Of a stretch of DNA of 64,000 nucleotides, positions 36,445 through 46,437 are shown piece by piece. Every line of letters starts with the position of its first letter. The first letter of the stretch is position 1. The stretch is from Alphaproteobacteria bacterium (lineage in GTDB: Bacteria; Pseudomonadota; Alphaproteobacteria; Elsterales; Elsteraceae), in assembly GCA_004292755.1 (NCBI GenBank), contig RDXE01000024.1, forward strand, positions 1 to 64,000. Direction: 5' to 3'. Position numbers and translations under genes: made by a program. The notes beneath the pieces were generated by a model. That model had not been told where the DNA came from and ran no database searches. It worked only from the letters and a program-made list of their open reading frames with translations.

Positions 36445-36476
36445 GGGGCGGCAATGAGAATTGCCGCCCCTTTTTT
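36445..36476 (+). terminator. Strong intrinsic terminator after infB
   Basis: GGGGCGGCAA (36445-36454) and TTGCCGCCCC (36461-36470) form a perfect 10-bp stem with a tgagaa loop, followed by six Ts. It separates infB from rbfA and downstream genes. Confidence 0.95.
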
Positions 36477-36567
36477 GTTCGGGCCTGCCGAAAGCCACTG
36501 TCAATGTGCGGGATGGGATGTAACATTCCGCCGACAATGAGGTCGGGGCTTACCTAGGAGGCCACTC

Positions 36568-38577
36568 GTGCTGTCTTCGCTGACTGTTGGCCGGAAACTG
36601 GCGCTGATCGTTGTGTTGTTCGTGCTCCCGGTCGCCTACCTAGCCTGGACCACTGTGACGGCAAAAATGGTGGCCGTGGATTTCGCGCGAAAGGAATTGG
36701 ACGGCACGGCTGTGGTTGCGCCGACCCGCGCGTTGCTTGAGGTGGTTCAACAGCTACCACCCGCGGCACCGGCTGAGTTGGAGGCGCGCCTGACTGCCGT
36801 CAGTGCCGCGCTCGCCGCCCGTGGTGGTGAGCTTGATGCCGGGGCTCAGGCGCAAGCCTTGACCACCGCGGTCCGCGCGCTGGCGCGCGATGCCGGCACG
36901 GCGCCTGACCGCAGCGCCTTGGTGAGCGCAGCGGTCACGGCAATCCGGGATTTGATCACCCGCGTCGGTGATACCTCCAACCTGATCCTCGATCCAGACC
37001 TCGACAGCTACTACGTCATGGATCTGACGGTGCTGAAGTTGCCAGCGCTGGTTGATCGCATCGATGCGCTGACTGGGATTGCGATGAGGGTAGTCGCTGC
37101 CGGTCGTCTGGATGCCGAGGGCCGGACCGAGTTTCTGATTGCCAAGGGTGGCCTCGACTCCCTGGTGCAGGACATCGAAGCCTCGATGGCAGGTGCCTAT
37201 CGCGGCACGGATGCTGCTGACAAAAGCCTGCGCACCAGTTTGCCCGCCCCCTATGGTCGCCTGACCCAGGCGATGACGGCGCTGATGGCTGCGACCTCCC
37301 AAGCCGTGCTGGATCGCCAGGGGCAAGGAGTTGATCCAGCCCAGATTCGCCGGGTGGAACGTCAAGCGCTGGTGGAGGCACACCGCTTCTGGACCGTGGG
37401 TCTGGTGGAGCTTGACCGCCTCCTGCAGGCCCGCATCTCTGGCTTTTTCCGCCAGATGGCGGTTGAGCTGACGATTGCGGCAGTGCTGGTGGGCGCCGCG
37501 CTTTGGTTGGTGGTGCTGATTTCGCTCTCGATTGTCCGGCCCGTCAGCACACTGGCGAAGACGGCCGATGCTGTCGGGCGTACCGGCGACTACAGTCTGC
37601 GTGCCGATTGGGCCAGCCAGTGCGAGTTGGGCGCCTTGACCAACTCCTTCAATGAGATGCTCGCCACCGTCGAAGCCTCCCGCGCGGCAGAGGCCGACCG
37701 GGCCGAGGCGCAACGGCGCGAATTGGAGCGGGCGAACGAATTGCTGAGTGCTGCGCGCCGCTTTGACCAGACGATGGGCGAAGTGGTCTCCGCACTGGTG
37801 CAGGCCGTGGATCGCATGAACAGCCGCGCCCAAAGCCTCGCCTCGACGGCGGAGCAACTGAACCGTAAGGCGCAGGCTGTCAACACTGAAGCCGACGCTG
37901 CGACGCGGCAGGTGGAGTTGTCGGCAGCGGCGACTTCAGAATTGTCGTCCTCAATCTCGGAAATCGGTCGACAAGTCGAAGGCTCTGTCTCCATCGCGGG
38001 ACGGGCGGTCACCCAGGCTGATGCAGCCGATGCCAGCATTCGCAAGCTCTCCTTGCAGGCGGATCGGGTGGGCGAAATCGTCAAGCTGATCTCCGAAATT
38101 GCCGAGCAGACCAATCTGCTGGCGCTCAACGCCACCATTGAAGCGGCGCGGGCGGGCGAGGCAGGCAAGGGTTTCGCGGTGGTGGCGAATGAAGTGAAGA
38201 GCCTGGCCACGCAAACCGGGCGGGCGACCGAGGAAATCACTCAGGAAATCAACGCCATCCGCGCTGCCACAGAAGGGGCAGTGCTGACGGTGCGCGAGAT
38301 TGCCGGCACCATTCAGGCGATGAACGAAGTCTCGACAGCCGTAGCCGCGGCTGTGGAGCAGCAGCGCGCTGCCGCGGGTGAGATTGCCCGCTCTGTCACT
38401 GCTGCAGCGGAGGAAACCGGGCGTGTGCGAGACGATATGCAGGAAGTGGAGGGTGCGGCCCACGACACCGGCTCGGCTGCAGCCTCGTTGCTGATGGTCG
38501 CAGGTCAGGTGGAAGGGCAAACCGTTCGACTGAAGTCAGCGGTTGCAGATATGGTGGCGACGGTCGGCGCGGCGTGA
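36568..38577 (+). CDS. Methyl-accepting chemotaxis protein inserted between infB and rbfA
   Basis: The 669-residue receptor has a first TM ([20 protein letters not shown]), a ~270-residue periplasmic helical sensor with [17 protein letters not shown] (a motif common in alphaproteobacterial sensors), a second TM ([20 protein letters not shown]), HAMP, then the MA domain with [20 protein letters not shown]. The start is GTG at 36568, preceded by AGGAGG at 6 nt. No pentapeptide CheR tether is seen at the C-terminus. Its place inside the translation operon is unusual. Confidence 0.93.
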   Translation: MLSSLTVGRKLALIVVLFVLPVAYLAWTTVTAKMVAVDFARKELDGTAVVAPTRALLEVVQQLPPAAPAELEARLTAVSAALAARGGELDAGAQAQALTTAVRALARDAGTAPDRSALVSAAVTAIRDLITRVGDTSNLILDPDLDSYYVMDLTVLKLPALVDRIDALTGIAMRVVAAGRLDAEGRTEFLIAKGGLDSLVQDIEASMAGAYRGTDAADKSLRTSLPAPYGRLTQAMTALMAATSQAVLDRQGQGVDPAQIRRVERQALVEAHRFWTVGLVELDRLLQARISGFFRQMAVELTIAAVLVGAALWLVVLISLSIVRPVSTLAKTADAVGRTGDYSLRADWASQCELGALTNSFNEMLATVEASRAAEADRAEAQRRELERANELLSAARRFDQTMGEVVSALVQAVDRMNSRAQSLASTAEQLNRKAQAVNTEADAATRQVELSAAATSELSSSISEIGRQVEGSVSIAGRAVTQADAADASIRKLSLQADRVGEIVKLISEIAEQTNLLALNATIEAARAGEAGKGFAVVANEVKSLATQTGRATEEITQEINAIRAATEGAVLTVREIAGTIQAMNEVSTAVAAAVEQQRAAAGEIARSVTAAAEETGRVRDDMQEVEGAAHDTGSAAASLLMVAGQVEGQTVRLKSAVADMVATVGAA

Positions 38578-38611
38578 TCGCCGCTCTGCAGCGTCGGAGG
38601 AGTGAAGAAGA

Positions 38612-39001
38612 ATGACCAGGTCTCGCGGCGGTCCACCGTCGCAGCGGCAATTGCGGGTGGGGGAGGCGGTGCGCCACGCCCTGGTTGCCGTGCTTGCCCG
38701 TGGCGAAGTGCGCGATCCAGGACTTGAAGCCTTGGGCCACGGCACACTCGTCACCGTCAGCGAAGTGCGCATGAGCCCAGACTTGAAGCACGCGACGTGT
38801 TTTGTCACCCCGCTCGGCGGTGGTGATGCAACGGAGTTGGTGCGGGCGCTGAAGCGTGTGGCGCCCTGGCTGCGGGCAGAGGTCGCGCGCGCCGTCACGT
38901 TGAAGTTTGCGCCGGATTTGCATTTCCAACCCGATACCAGCTTTGACGATGCCGCCCGCCTGGACCAGTTGATCACCCAGGTGACGGATGGCGCGTCGTA
39001 A
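38612..39001 (+). CDS. rbfA: Ribosome-binding factor A
   Basis: The 129-residue KH-type 30S maturation and cold-adaptation factor: QLRVGEAVRHALVAVLARGE, VTVSEVRMSPDLKHATCFVT, and the final FAPDLHFQPDTSFDDAARLD are diagnostic. GGAGTGAAGAAGA precedes the ATG. Overlaps truB by 14 bp, so the two are coupled. Confidence 0.96.
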   Translation: MTRSRGGPPSQRQLRVGEAVRHALVAVLARGEVRDPGLEALGHGTLVTVSEVRMSPDLKHATCFVTPLGGGDATELVRALKRVAPWLRAEVARAVTLKFAPDLHFQPDTSFDDAARLDQLITQVTDGAS

Positions 39002-39953
39002 GGGCCAGCCCCTTGATGGCTGGCTGATTCTAGACAAGCCGCTGGGCCAGACCTCAACGGCAATGGTTGGTCGGGCGCGCTGGCTGCTGGATGCCCGCAA
39101 ATGCGGCCATGCGGGCACGCTCGACCCACTCGCGACGGGTGTCTTGCCGCTGGCCTTCGGCGAGGCAACCAAGACGCTGCCCTTCCTGGTCGATCGCGAT
39201 AAGGAATACCGCTTCACCATCGCCTTTGGCGCCGAGACCGACAGCGGCGATGCGGAAGGCAGGGTCATCCACACCAGTGAGGTGCGCCCCGGGGTCGAGG
39301 CTGTGGAGGGGGTGCTGCCCCAGTTTCGCGGGTCGATCCTGCAGCGACCGCCAATCTTCTCCGCCCTCAAAGTCGGTGGACAACGCGCCTATGACTTGGC
39401 GCGCGCGGGCGAGGAGGTTGAGTTGGCCCCTCGCCCGGTGGTGATCCACGCTTTGGCAGTGGAAACCGCCGATGCCGACAGTGTGAGCCTCCGGGTCGTG
39501 TGCTCCAAGGGCACTTATGTGCGGAGTCTGGCGCGTGATATTGCAGCAGCATTGGGCAGTTGTGGTCATGTCAGCCAGTTGCGGCGCACGCGCGTTGGCC
39601 CGTTTCACGAGTCGGCAGCGATTTCACTGGACACGGTGAGTGAGATTGGAGATGGTCCGGTCCGAGAGCAGGGTCGGCCCGTGCCAGCCCTGCTTGACCG
39701 CATTTTGCCGCTCGCGACCGCGCTGGACGACATCCCGGCGGTGGCCGTAGCTGGCGAGGCGGCCCAACGTCTTCGCTCCGGACAAGCGGTGCGTCACCCC
39801 AGCCCAGGAGGATCACCTGGGCTGTTCGGGGTTGATGGCACGGTGTCTGCGTCGCTGTGGTTGGTGGTGACTGCCGAGGATCGGCCAGTCGCTCTGGCTG
39901 AGCATCGAGGGGAGTTGTTGGTGCCGGTGCGGGTGTTCAACCTCGCATCTTAA
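38988..39953 (+). CDS. truB: tRNA pseudouridine-55 synthase TruB
   Basis: The 321-residue enzyme converts U55 of tRNA T-loops to pseudouridine. [14 protein letters not shown] opens it, the catalytic Asp is in [20 protein letters not shown], and [18 protein letters not shown] and [16 protein letters not shown] follow. The C-terminus has the usual PUA-like tail. Start overlaps the rbfA end. Confidence 0.97.
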   Translation: MARRKGQPLDGWLILDKPLGQTSTAMVGRARWLLDARKCGHAGTLDPLATGVLPLAFGEATKTLPFLVDRDKEYRFTIAFGAETDSGDAEGRVIHTSEVRPGVEAVEGVLPQFRGSILQRPPIFSALKVGGQRAYDLARAGEEVELAPRPVVIHALAVETADADSVSLRVVCSKGTYVRSLARDIAAALGSCGHVSQLRRTRVGPFHESAAISLDTVSEIGDGPVREQGRPVPALLDRILPLATALDDIPAVAVAGEAAQRLRSGQAVRHPSPGGSPGLFGVDGTVSASLWLVVTAEDRPVALAEHRGELLVPVRVFNLAS

Positions 39954-39981
39954 CCGATGCGGTGCCTGGAAGGAGGCTCCG

Positions 39982-40251
39982 ATGTCGATTACTCCCGACC
40001 GGAAGGCCGAGCTGATCAAAGAATACGCCCGCGCAGAAGCGGACACTGGGTCGCCCGAAGTGCAGGTTGCTATCCTGTCTGAGCGGATCCGCAATCTGAC
40101 GGATCACTTGGGCACGCATCAGAAGGACTTCCACTCCCGCCGCGGCTTGCTGGTCATGGTTGGTCAGCGTCGCTCGCTGCTGGATTACCTGAAGCGCAAG
40201 GATCAAAAGCGCTACGAAAGCTTGATCCAGCGCCTCGGTCTGCGCCGCTAG
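39982..40251 (+). CDS. rpsO: Ribosomal protein uS15
   Basis: The 89-residue protein has the standard sequence [73 protein letters not shown] precedes the start. In most bacteria rpsO is followed closely by pnp; here a 403-bp gap lies between. Confidence 0.98.
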   Translation: MSITPDRKAELIKEYARAEADTGSPEVQVAILSERIRNLTDHLGTHQKDFHSRRGLLVMVGQRRSLLDYLKRKDQKRYESLIQRLGLRR

Positions 40252-40654
40252 TGGCGCCAGCCGAACCCGGATCTGGACCAGGGACCGACGTCACAGACCG
40301 TGGCGTCGGTTCCCCTCCAGACCTTTGCCATCTGCCCGCCATCCATGTCCGGACCAGGACGATGGGACCAGGGGTGGAGGGGTTTGGCTCCGATTTTCGC
40401 TTCGACCAGAGATGCACAGTGGCGTTGGCGGAGGGTGCGTGGCACCGCTCCGCTGCACGTGCTTCTTTTTACTCTCGTCATCGCCCGCTGGGCGAGGTCG
40501 GTGTCGCCCGCGGGGTGCATCGGAGCGCGAGATCCCAGGTGGGCCGGGGTCGGTCTGCCGGTGCGGGTGACGGGGCCATGGGCCCGACCCGAAACACCCT
40601 GCCGGGTCCGGGCGGTTGGGTGTCTGTCCGTACGTTGTGGAAGGAAACCCTCTG
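40252..40654 (+). other. 403-bp rpsO-pnp gap with hairpins, probable pnp leader
   Basis: No gene is supported here. One hairpin pairs 40281-40290 with 40304-40314 (10 bp, one bulge; no U-tract after it), placed where rpsO terminators and RNase III sites lie in other bacteria. Another pairs around the palindrome GGGCC-atg-GGCCC (40564-40591, bulged). The rest is GC-rich and unstructured by eye. In E. coli the equivalent leader mediates PNPase autocontrol. Confidence 0.55.
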
Positions 40655-42817
40655 ATGTTTAACATTTTCCGGAAAGAAATCGACTGGGCTGGCCGCAAGC
40701 TGGTGCTGGAGACTGGTCGGATCGCACGTCAGGCCGATGGCGCTGTGCTGGCGACATATGGCGAGACCTCGGTCCTCTGCACGGTGGTCTTTAACAAGAC
40801 TGCCAAGCCGGGTGTTGACTTCTTTCCGTTGACGGTCAACTACCAGGAAAAGACCTTTGCCGCGGGCAAGATCCCCGGTGGCTTCTTCAAGCGCGAAGGA
40901 CGCCCGACGGAGAAGGAAACCCTGGTTTCCCGTCTGGTTGACCGCCCGATCCGCCCGCTGTTCGCGTCCGGCTTCAAGAACGAAACCCAAGTGATCTGCA
41001 CCGTGTTGAGCCATGATCTGGAGAATGATCCGGATATTGTCTCCATGGTGGGCGCGTCGGCAGCCCTGACCCTGTCGGGTGCGCCGTTCCTGGGTCCCAT
41101 CGGTGCTGCCCGCGTCGGCTACAAGAACGGCCAGTTCATCTTGAACCCGCGTCAAGATGACATGACCGACAGTGACCTGGACCTCGTGGTCGCCGGCACC
41201 ACCGAAGGCGTGCTGATGGTCGAGTCCGAGGCAAAGGAACTGCCTGAGGACGTGATGCTGGGCGCGGTCACCTTCGGTCACGATGGGTTCCAACCGGTGA
41301 TCGACGCGATCATCGCGCTGGCCGAAGTGGCTGCGAAGGAGCCGTTTGAGATGCCAGCCCCGGCGCCGGAGGTGGATGCCGTGCGCTCGCGCCTGCGCGA
41401 ACTGGCTCTGGATGGTCTGACCGCTGCTTACACCGAAAAGCAAAAGCAGGTGCGGCACGAAAAGGTGCAGGCCGTGAAGGCCGAAGCCCTAGCCAAGATC
41501 ACCGAAGAGGGGCTGCCCGCTGACCTCGCCCAATCCAAGTTCAAGGAACTGGAACAGGACGTGGTGCGCGGTGGCATCATCGATACGGGTCTGCGCATCG
41601 ATGGTCGCGACACCAAGACTGTCCGCCCGATCGTGTGCGAAATCGGCATTCTGCCGCGCGCCCACGGCTCCGCCCTGTTCACCCGCGGTGAGACCCAGGC
41701 CCTGGTGGTCACCACCCTGGGCACTGGCCAGGACGAGCAGGTGATTGACGCGCTGGAAGGCGAGTACCGTGAGCATTTCATGCTGCACTACAACTTCCCC
41801 CCCTATTCGGTGGGTGAGGCAGGGCGCATGGGCTCGCCGGGTCGGCGCGAGATCGGCCACGGCAAGCTGGCTTGGCGCGCGGTGCATCCATTGCTGCCTG
41901 CCAAGGAAAGCTTCCCCTACACCATGCGCGTGGTGTCGGAGATCACGGAGTCGAACGGTTCCTCCTCCATGGCCACCGTGTGCGGTGCGTCCCTGTCGAT
42001 GATGGATGCGGGTGTGCCGCTGCCGCGCCCGGTTGCTGGAATCGCCATGGGCCTGATCAAGGAAGACCGCGGTTTTGCCGTGCTGTCGGACATTCTGGGC
42101 GACGAAGATCACCTGGGCGACATGGACTTCAAGGTCGCCGGGACGGAGCGGGGTGTCACCTCGCTGCAGATGGACATCAAGATCACCTCGATCACGCGCG
42201 ACATCATGAAGATCGCGCTGGATCAGGCTCGCGATGGTCGCTTGCACATTCTGGGTGAGATGGCGAAGGCGATCACGGTCGCCCGTGGCAGCGTCGCTGA
42301 GACGGCACCGCGGATCACCATCATCAATGTGCCAAAGGAAAAGATCCGCGAAGTGATCGGCTCCGGCGGCAAGGTGATCCGTGAGATCACTGAGACCACG
42401 GGCTGCAAGATCGACATCGAAGACGACGGCACGATCAAGGTAGCCTCCTCCGACAGTGAGAAGGCGCAGCGCGCGATTGATTGGATCCGCGGCATTGTGG
42501 CGGAGCCGGAAATCGGCGTGATCTACACCGGCAAGGTGGTGAAGACTGTCGATTTCGGCGCCTTCGTCAACTTCCTGGGCAGCCGTGATGGTCTGGTTCA
42601 CATCTCCGAACTGGCACCGCGCCGCGTTGGCAAGGTGACCGATGTTGTCAATGTCGGCGACGCGGTGAAGGTCAAGGTTGTCGGCTTCGATGACCGCGGC
42701 AAGATCAAGCTGTCGATGAAGGTGGTGGACCAGGAGACCGGTGAAGACATCACCGAGCAACTGAAGGCGCAAAGCCAAGCCCCGCGCGTGCCGGGCCAAG
42801 GCGAGCAGCCGGTCTAA
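40655..42817 (+). CDS. pnp: Polyribonucleotide nucleotidyltransferase (PNPase)
   Basis: The 720-residue 3'-5' phosphorolytic exoribonuclease of the degradosome has two RNase PH domains ([20 protein letters not shown]; then [20 protein letters not shown] with [19 protein letters not shown]), a KH domain ([20 protein letters not shown]) and an S1 domain ([17 protein letters not shown]). The start at 40655 ([11 protein letters not shown]) fits the family and follows GGAAGGAAA. Confidence 0.98.
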   Translation: MFNIFRKEIDWAGRKLVLETGRIARQADGAVLATYGETSVLCTVVFNKTAKPGVDFFPLTVNYQEKTFAAGKIPGGFFKREGRPTEKETLVSRLVDRPIRPLFASGFKNETQVICTVLSHDLENDPDIVSMVGASAALTLSGAPFLGPIGAARVGYKNGQFILNPRQDDMTDSDLDLVVAGTTEGVLMVESEAKELPEDVMLGAVTFGHDGFQPVIDAIIALAEVAAKEPFEMPAPAPEVDAVRSRLRELALDGLTAAYTEKQKQVRHEKVQAVKAEALAKITEEGLPADLAQSKFKELEQDVVRGGIIDTGLRIDGRDTKTVRPIVCEIGILPRAHGSALFTRGETQALVVTTLGTGQDEQVIDALEGEYREHFMLHYNFPPYSVGEAGRMGSPGRREIGHGKLAWRAVHPLLPAKESFPYTMRVVSEITESNGSSSMATVCGASLSMMDAGVPLPRPVAGIAMGLIKEDRGFAVLSDILGDEDHLGDMDFKVAGTERGVTSLQMDIKITSITRDIMKIALDQARDGRLHILGEMAKAITVARGSVAETAPRITIINVPKEKIREVIGSGGKVIREITETTGCKIDIEDDGTIKVASSDSEKAQRAIDWIRGIVAEPEIGVIYTGKVVKTVDFGAFVNFLGSRDGLVHISELAPRRVGKVTDVVNVGDAVKVKVVGFDDRGKIKLSMKVVDQETGEDITEQLKAQSQAPRVPGQGEQPV

Positions 42818-42819
42818 CC

Positions 42820-43569
42820 ATGGCGCTGCTGCCGGCTCTGATCGGGCACCGCGGCAGTGCGGCAACGGCGCCGGAGAACACCCTCTCCGGCATCCGTGCT
42901 GCCTATGAGGCGGGCGCGGGCGCGGTCGAGGTGGACGTCAAGCTGACCCGCGACGGGGTCGCGGTGCTGATGCATGACGACACCCTGGCGCGCACCACCA
43001 ACGGCGTTGGTCGCATGGTCGACGCCGATTGGGCCACGGTGAAGGGACTGGATGCGGGTTATGCCAGCCGGTTCGGGACTCGCTTCGCTGACGAACCCGT
43101 GCCGCGCCTGGATGCCGTGCTCACTTGCGTGATCGAGCTTGGCATGGCGATCAACCTGGAGATCAAGCCCTGCCCAGGCCGGGAGCGGGAAACCGCGCTT
43201 GCCACAGTGGAGGCGGTGCGGCGCCTTTGGCCCGCGGACCGGCCCTGGCCGGTCCTGTCCTCCTTCCAGCGGGACTGTTTGGTCACCGTGCGGGAAGTCG
43301 CGCCCGATTTGCCGCGCGGCTATCTGGTGGAGGCACTCGGCCCCGATTGGTTGGCGGAGGCAACCGCGTTGGGGGTTGCAACTGTGCACCCCGGGCGCAA
43401 GCATTTGAGCGATGATCAGGCGCGGTCCGTTGTCGCAAGCGGCCTGCCGTTGATTGTCTGGACAGTGAATGACGACAGCGAAGCCAAGCACTTGCTGGGC
43501 CTTGGCGCAGCCGGGATCATCACTGATGACCCAGCGTCGCTAATGCCCCTCTTTGTGAAGGGTATTTGA
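42820..43569 (+). CDS. ugpQ: Glycerophosphodiester phosphodiesterase
   Basis: The 249-residue GDPD TIM barrel has IGHRGSAATAPENTLSGI with catalytic HRG and the PENT segment, EVDVKLTRDGVAVLMHDDTL (metal Glu/Asp and the second catalytic His), and LEIKPCPG. No signal peptide, so cytoplasmic like UgpQ. It yields glycerol 3-phosphate from glycerophosphodiesters. The name is by family only. It starts 2 bp after pnp. Confidence 0.9.
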   Translation: MALLPALIGHRGSAATAPENTLSGIRAAYEAGAGAVEVDVKLTRDGVAVLMHDDTLARTTNGVGRMVDADWATVKGLDAGYASRFGTRFADEPVPRLDAVLTCVIELGMAINLEIKPCPGRERETALATVEAVRRLWPADRPWPVLSSFQRDCLVTVREVAPDLPRGYLVEALGPDWLAEATALGVATVHPGRKHLSDDQARSVVASGLPLIVWTVNDDSEAKHLLGLGAAGIITDDPASLMPLFVKGI

Positions 43570-43651
43570 CGCTGGCTGGGCTGACTAAGCTATCGGGCGA
43601 GAGGGGCAGGGCCGTGCCATGCTCCAGAAATGACAGGGGAAGAAACGATCC

Positions 43652-45049
43652 GTGAAGGCGCTCAATGCGATTGTGATGTCTGGCCGCGAGGTCCTGCCGC
43701 TGGTTGAGGGTGGCAAGGGCGTGTCGGTCTCCAATGGTCAATCCTCCGGCGCCTGGGCGGCGGCAGGCGGGATTGGCACCTTTTCGGGCGTGAATGCCGA
43801 CAGCTACGACGCTGACGGAAGACCCATACCCCAGCTGTATCATGGCAAGACCCGGCGCGAGCGGCACGAGGAACTGATCGCCTATGCGATCAGCGGCGGC
43901 ATCACCCAAGCGCGCATTGCCCATGAGATGGCAGGTGGGCGCGGGCGCATCCACGTCAACATCCTGTGGGAGATGGGCGGCGCTGAGCGGGTACTGCACG
44001 GCATTCTCGATGGCGCCAAGGGGTTGGTGCACGGCGTCACCTGTGGTGCGGGCATGCCCTACCGCATTGCTGAGATTTGCGCGCGCTACGGCGTGTTCTA
44101 TTACCCCATCGTCTCCTCGGCACGGGCGTTCCGGGCCTTGTGGAAGCGCGCCTATCACCGCTTCGCCGACTGGCTGGGCGCAGTGGTCTATGAAGATCCG
44201 TGGCTGGCCGGTGGCCATAATGGCCTGTCGAACTCCGAAGACCCGCGGGTTCCCGAAGACCCCTATCCCCGGGTGCGCGATCTGCGCGCCACCTTGCGCG
44301 AGTTTGGTCAGGGCCACGTGCCGGTGATCATGGCGGGCGGTGTCTGGTATCTGCGCGAGTGGGAGAACTGGCTGGACAATGGGGAGATTGGCCCCGTCGC
44401 CTTCCAGTTCGGCACCAGACCGCTGTTGACCAAGGAATCGCCGATCTCGGACGCTTGGAAGCGTCGGCTGCTGGAGCTGAAGCCGGGCGATGTTTACCTC
44501 AACCGCTTCTCGCCGACCGGCTTCTACAGTTCGGCCGTGACGAATCCGTTCCTGGAGGAGCTGCGCGAGCGCTCCGAACGGCAGATCGCGTTCACCGCCA
44601 AGCCCTATGGCGAGCATGATACGGAGCTGAAGATCGGTGCCCGCGGACGGAGCGTGTGGGTGACAGCAACCGACCATGCCCATGCCAGCGGCTGGATCGC
44701 GGCAGGCTTCACGGAAGCTTTGCGAACCCCCGACGGCACCTTGATTTTTGTCGACCCCGAGCGCGGTCGTCAGATCCGTACCGATCAGATCGATTGCATG
44801 GGATGCCTCAGCGCGTGCCGGTTCTCCAACTGGGCGCAGACGGAGGAGGGGACCAATGGCAAATCGCCAGATCCGCGGTCGTTCTGCATTCAAAAGACCC
44901 TGCAAACCATCAGCCACTCCGATGACATCGACCATCAACTGATGTTCGCCGGCCACAACGCCTATCGGTTTGGTGAGGACCCGTTCTATTCCAACGGCTT
45001 CATTCCGACGGTGCAGCAGTTGGTAGAGCGGATCACGACTGGGGATTGA
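43652..45049 (+). CDS. Nitronate monooxygenase-like flavin oxidoreductase with C-terminal Cys cluster
   Basis: The 465-residue protein is of the NPD/NMO type: an FMN-binding TIM barrel with SNGQSSGAWAAAGGIGTFSG, VHGVTCGAGMPYRIAEI and PVIMAGGVWYLREW. It is longer than class I NMOs (~350). Near the end lies DCMGCLSACRFSNW (C-x2-C-x3-C) and another Cys in SFCIQKT about 28 residues on, a pattern suggesting a 4Fe-4S cluster as in dienoyl-CoA reductases. The start is GTG at 43652. The reaction is unknown. Confidence 0.82.
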   Translation: MKALNAIVMSGREVLPLVEGGKGVSVSNGQSSGAWAAAGGIGTFSGVNADSYDADGRPIPQLYHGKTRRERHEELIAYAISGGITQARIAHEMAGGRGRIHVNILWEMGGAERVLHGILDGAKGLVHGVTCGAGMPYRIAEICARYGVFYYPIVSSARAFRALWKRAYHRFADWLGAVVYEDPWLAGGHNGLSNSEDPRVPEDPYPRVRDLRATLREFGQGHVPVIMAGGVWYLREWENWLDNGEIGPVAFQFGTRPLLTKESPISDAWKRRLLELKPGDVYLNRFSPTGFYSSAVTNPFLEELRERSERQIAFTAKPYGEHDTELKIGARGRSVWVTATDHAHASGWIAAGFTEALRTPDGTLIFVDPERGRQIRTDQIDCMGCLSACRFSNWAQTEEGTNGKSPDPRSFCIQKTLQTISHSDDIDHQLMFAGHNAYRFGEDPFYSNGFIPTVQQLVERITTGD

Positions 45050-45108
45050 TCGCGCTGCGAAGCAAAACATCGTTGGTTCATCCACCAATACAGTAGTGGC
45101 ATGGTAAT

Positions 45109-45132
45109 CGCGGCAGCCGGTGCGCTGCCGCG
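45109..45132. other. 8-bp perfect hairpin between the oxidoreductase and irr
   Basis: CGCGGCAG (45109-45116) and CTGCCGCG (45125-45132) with an 8-nt loop, no U-tract. It may terminate or protect the upstream transcript. Confidence 0.45.
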
Positions 45133-45170
45133 AGCCTAGCCCCCTGATCGCCGCAGCGACAAAGCTGCGC

Positions 45171-45198
45171 TTGCAAGTTTCTGCGCAGGCGATATAGT
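45171..45198 (+). promoter_or_regulatory. Predicted irr promoter (leaderless start)
   Basis: TTGCAA (45171-45176), 16-bp spacer, TATAGT (45193-45198). Only 7 nt separate the -10 box from the ATG at 45206, so transcription would begin at or next to the start codon and no ribosome site exists. Confidence 0.55.
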
Positions 45199-45205
45199 CC
45201 CGCGC

Positions 45206-45625
45206 ATGTCTGATACCCGCGCCTATGCCCGTACCCTGGAACGGCTCAAAAAAGCCGGACTTCGGCCGACTCGCCAACGTCTAGCCCTTGGCAAGCTGTT
45301 GTTCGAAGGTGGTCACCGCCATGTGACGGCCGAACAACTGCATTCGGAAGCGGCGAAGAATCAGGCGCGGGTGTCACTCGCCACGGTCTACAACACGCTG
45401 CACCAATTCACCGAAGCGGGCCTGATGCGCGAGGTGGTGGTGGAGGCCGGGCGGTCGTACTTCGACACCAATATCGACGACCACCATCACTTCTTCCACG
45501 TCGATACGGGTGAGTTGCAGGACATCTCCGGCTCCGACGTGATGGTGACGGCGATGCCGTCCATGCCCATGGGAACGGCTCTCGATCGGGTGGACGTGAT
45601 CATCCGGGTGCGCAGCGCCGCTTGA
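45206..45625 (+). CDS. irr: Fur-family iron response regulator Irr
   Basis: The 139-residue regulator has a winged helix (GLRPTRQRLALGKLLFEGG, then ATVYNTLHQFTEAGLMREV) and the Irr-specific DDHHHFFHVDTGEL motif (His93-95) rather than the Fur metal sites. Irr represses or activates iron, heme and peroxide genes under iron limitation in alphaproteobacteria. No cysteine occurs anywhere, so the heme-regulatory Cys-Pro motif of Bradyrhizobium Irr is missing and stability must be controlled otherwise. Followed by rubrerythrin with a predicted Irr box. Confidence 0.92.
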   Translation: MSDTRAYARTLERLKKAGLRPTRQRLALGKLLFEGGHRHVTAEQLHSEAAKNQARVSLATVYNTLHQFTEAGLMREVVVEAGRSYFDTNIDDHHHFFHVDTGELQDISGSDVMVTAMPSMPMGTALDRVDVIIRVRSAA

Positions 45626-45756
45626 GCACACAGCTGCGCTAAACCTGCCGCCTTCAGTCGTTTCGGGCTGGTTAAGGCGGCTTTAGTTTGGTACTGACCA
45701 GCCACAGCGTGTGTTCAGCGCCCTGCGATGCGGGTGGCGTCCGACGTTGTCTTTAA

Positions 45757-45806
45757 TTGGAAAAATTCTAAAGGGCTTGACACAAGCGCCTTTCAACGCA
45801 CATAGA
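45757..45806 (+). promoter_or_regulatory. Predicted Irr box and promoter upstream of rubrerythrin
   Basis: TTGGAA-3-TTCTAA (45757-45771) is a near-perfect iron-control-element palindrome of the Irr type. It ends 5 bp before TTGACA (45777-45782), a perfect -35 box, with a weaker -10 (CATAGA, 45801-45806, 18-bp spacing). A bound Irr would contact RNA polymerase at the -35 side. Confidence 0.6.
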
Positions 45807-45888
45807 TGCTCGCGACCGGGACGGGGGTCCGGTCGAGTGTGTTATCCGGCGGCCGGTCCGGTCGCCGCCAACTACCAGGGAGCATCCC

Positions 45889-46308
45889 ATGTCCTTGAAG
45901 GGCTCGCGCACCGAAGAGAATTTGAAGGCCGCGTTTGCTGGTGAAAGCCAGGCCAACCGCCGCTACCTGTACTTCGCACAAAAGGCGGACGTCGAAGGCT
46001 ACAACGACGTCGCTGCTGTGTTCCGTTCCACCGCCGAAGGTGAAACCGGCCACGCCCACGGCCACCTGGAGTACCTGGAAGCCGTTGGCGACCCGGCCAC
46101 TGGTCACCCGATCGGCTCGACCGAGCTGAACCTGAAGGCGTCGATCGCCGGTGAGACTCACGAGTACACCGACATGTACCCGGGCATGGCTCGGACTGCC
46201 CGGGAAGAGGGCTTCGACGAAATCGCCGACTGGTTCGAGACCCTGGCGAAGGCGGAAAAGAGCCATGCCGGTCGCTTCCAGAAGGCGCTGGATCAGCTGA
46301 ACGCCTAA
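45889..46308 (+). CDS. rbr: Rubrerythrin, diiron domain only
   Basis: The 139-residue ferritin-like protein has Glu ligands in [17 protein letters not shown] (Glu19), EGETGH (Glu52 and His55), [15 protein letters not shown] and [10 protein letters not shown]. It lacks the C-terminal rubredoxin domain (no Cys at all), so electrons must come from a separate carrier, for which the Fe-S protein downstream is a candidate. Peroxide reduction is the known role of full rubrerythrins. AGGGAG precedes the start. Confidence 0.92.
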   Translation: MSLKGSRTEENLKAAFAGESQANRRYLYFAQKADVEGYNDVAAVFRSTAEGETGHAHGHLEYLEAVGDPATGHPIGSTELNLKASIAGETHEYTDMYPGMARTAREEGFDEIADWFETLAKAEKSHAGRFQKALDQLNA

Positions 46309-46320
46309 CCAATCCGGGAC

Positions 46321-46350
46321 GTGTGGAGGGAGGGTATCCGCCCTCCACAC
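46321..46350 (+). terminator. Hairpin after rubrerythrin
   Basis: GTGTGGAGGG (46321-46330) and CCCTCCACAC (46341-46350) form a perfect 10-bp stem 13 bp after the rbr stop, without U-tract. It may reduce read-through and so set the rbr to Fe-S protein ratio. Confidence 0.6.
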
Positions 46351-46437
46351 GCCATCCCCATTGGTATAGTCACGCGTCAGTTCATTCCGTCCTCGACATA
46401 TCCCCCGCGTTGTCGCGGTAGCAGAAGAGTGTAAACC

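Noticed and set aside
43520-45277. 585-residue minus frame opposite the NMO-like gene
   Set aside because: The plus gene has flavin-site and Cys motifs; the minus frame lacks any and crosses intergenic DNA.
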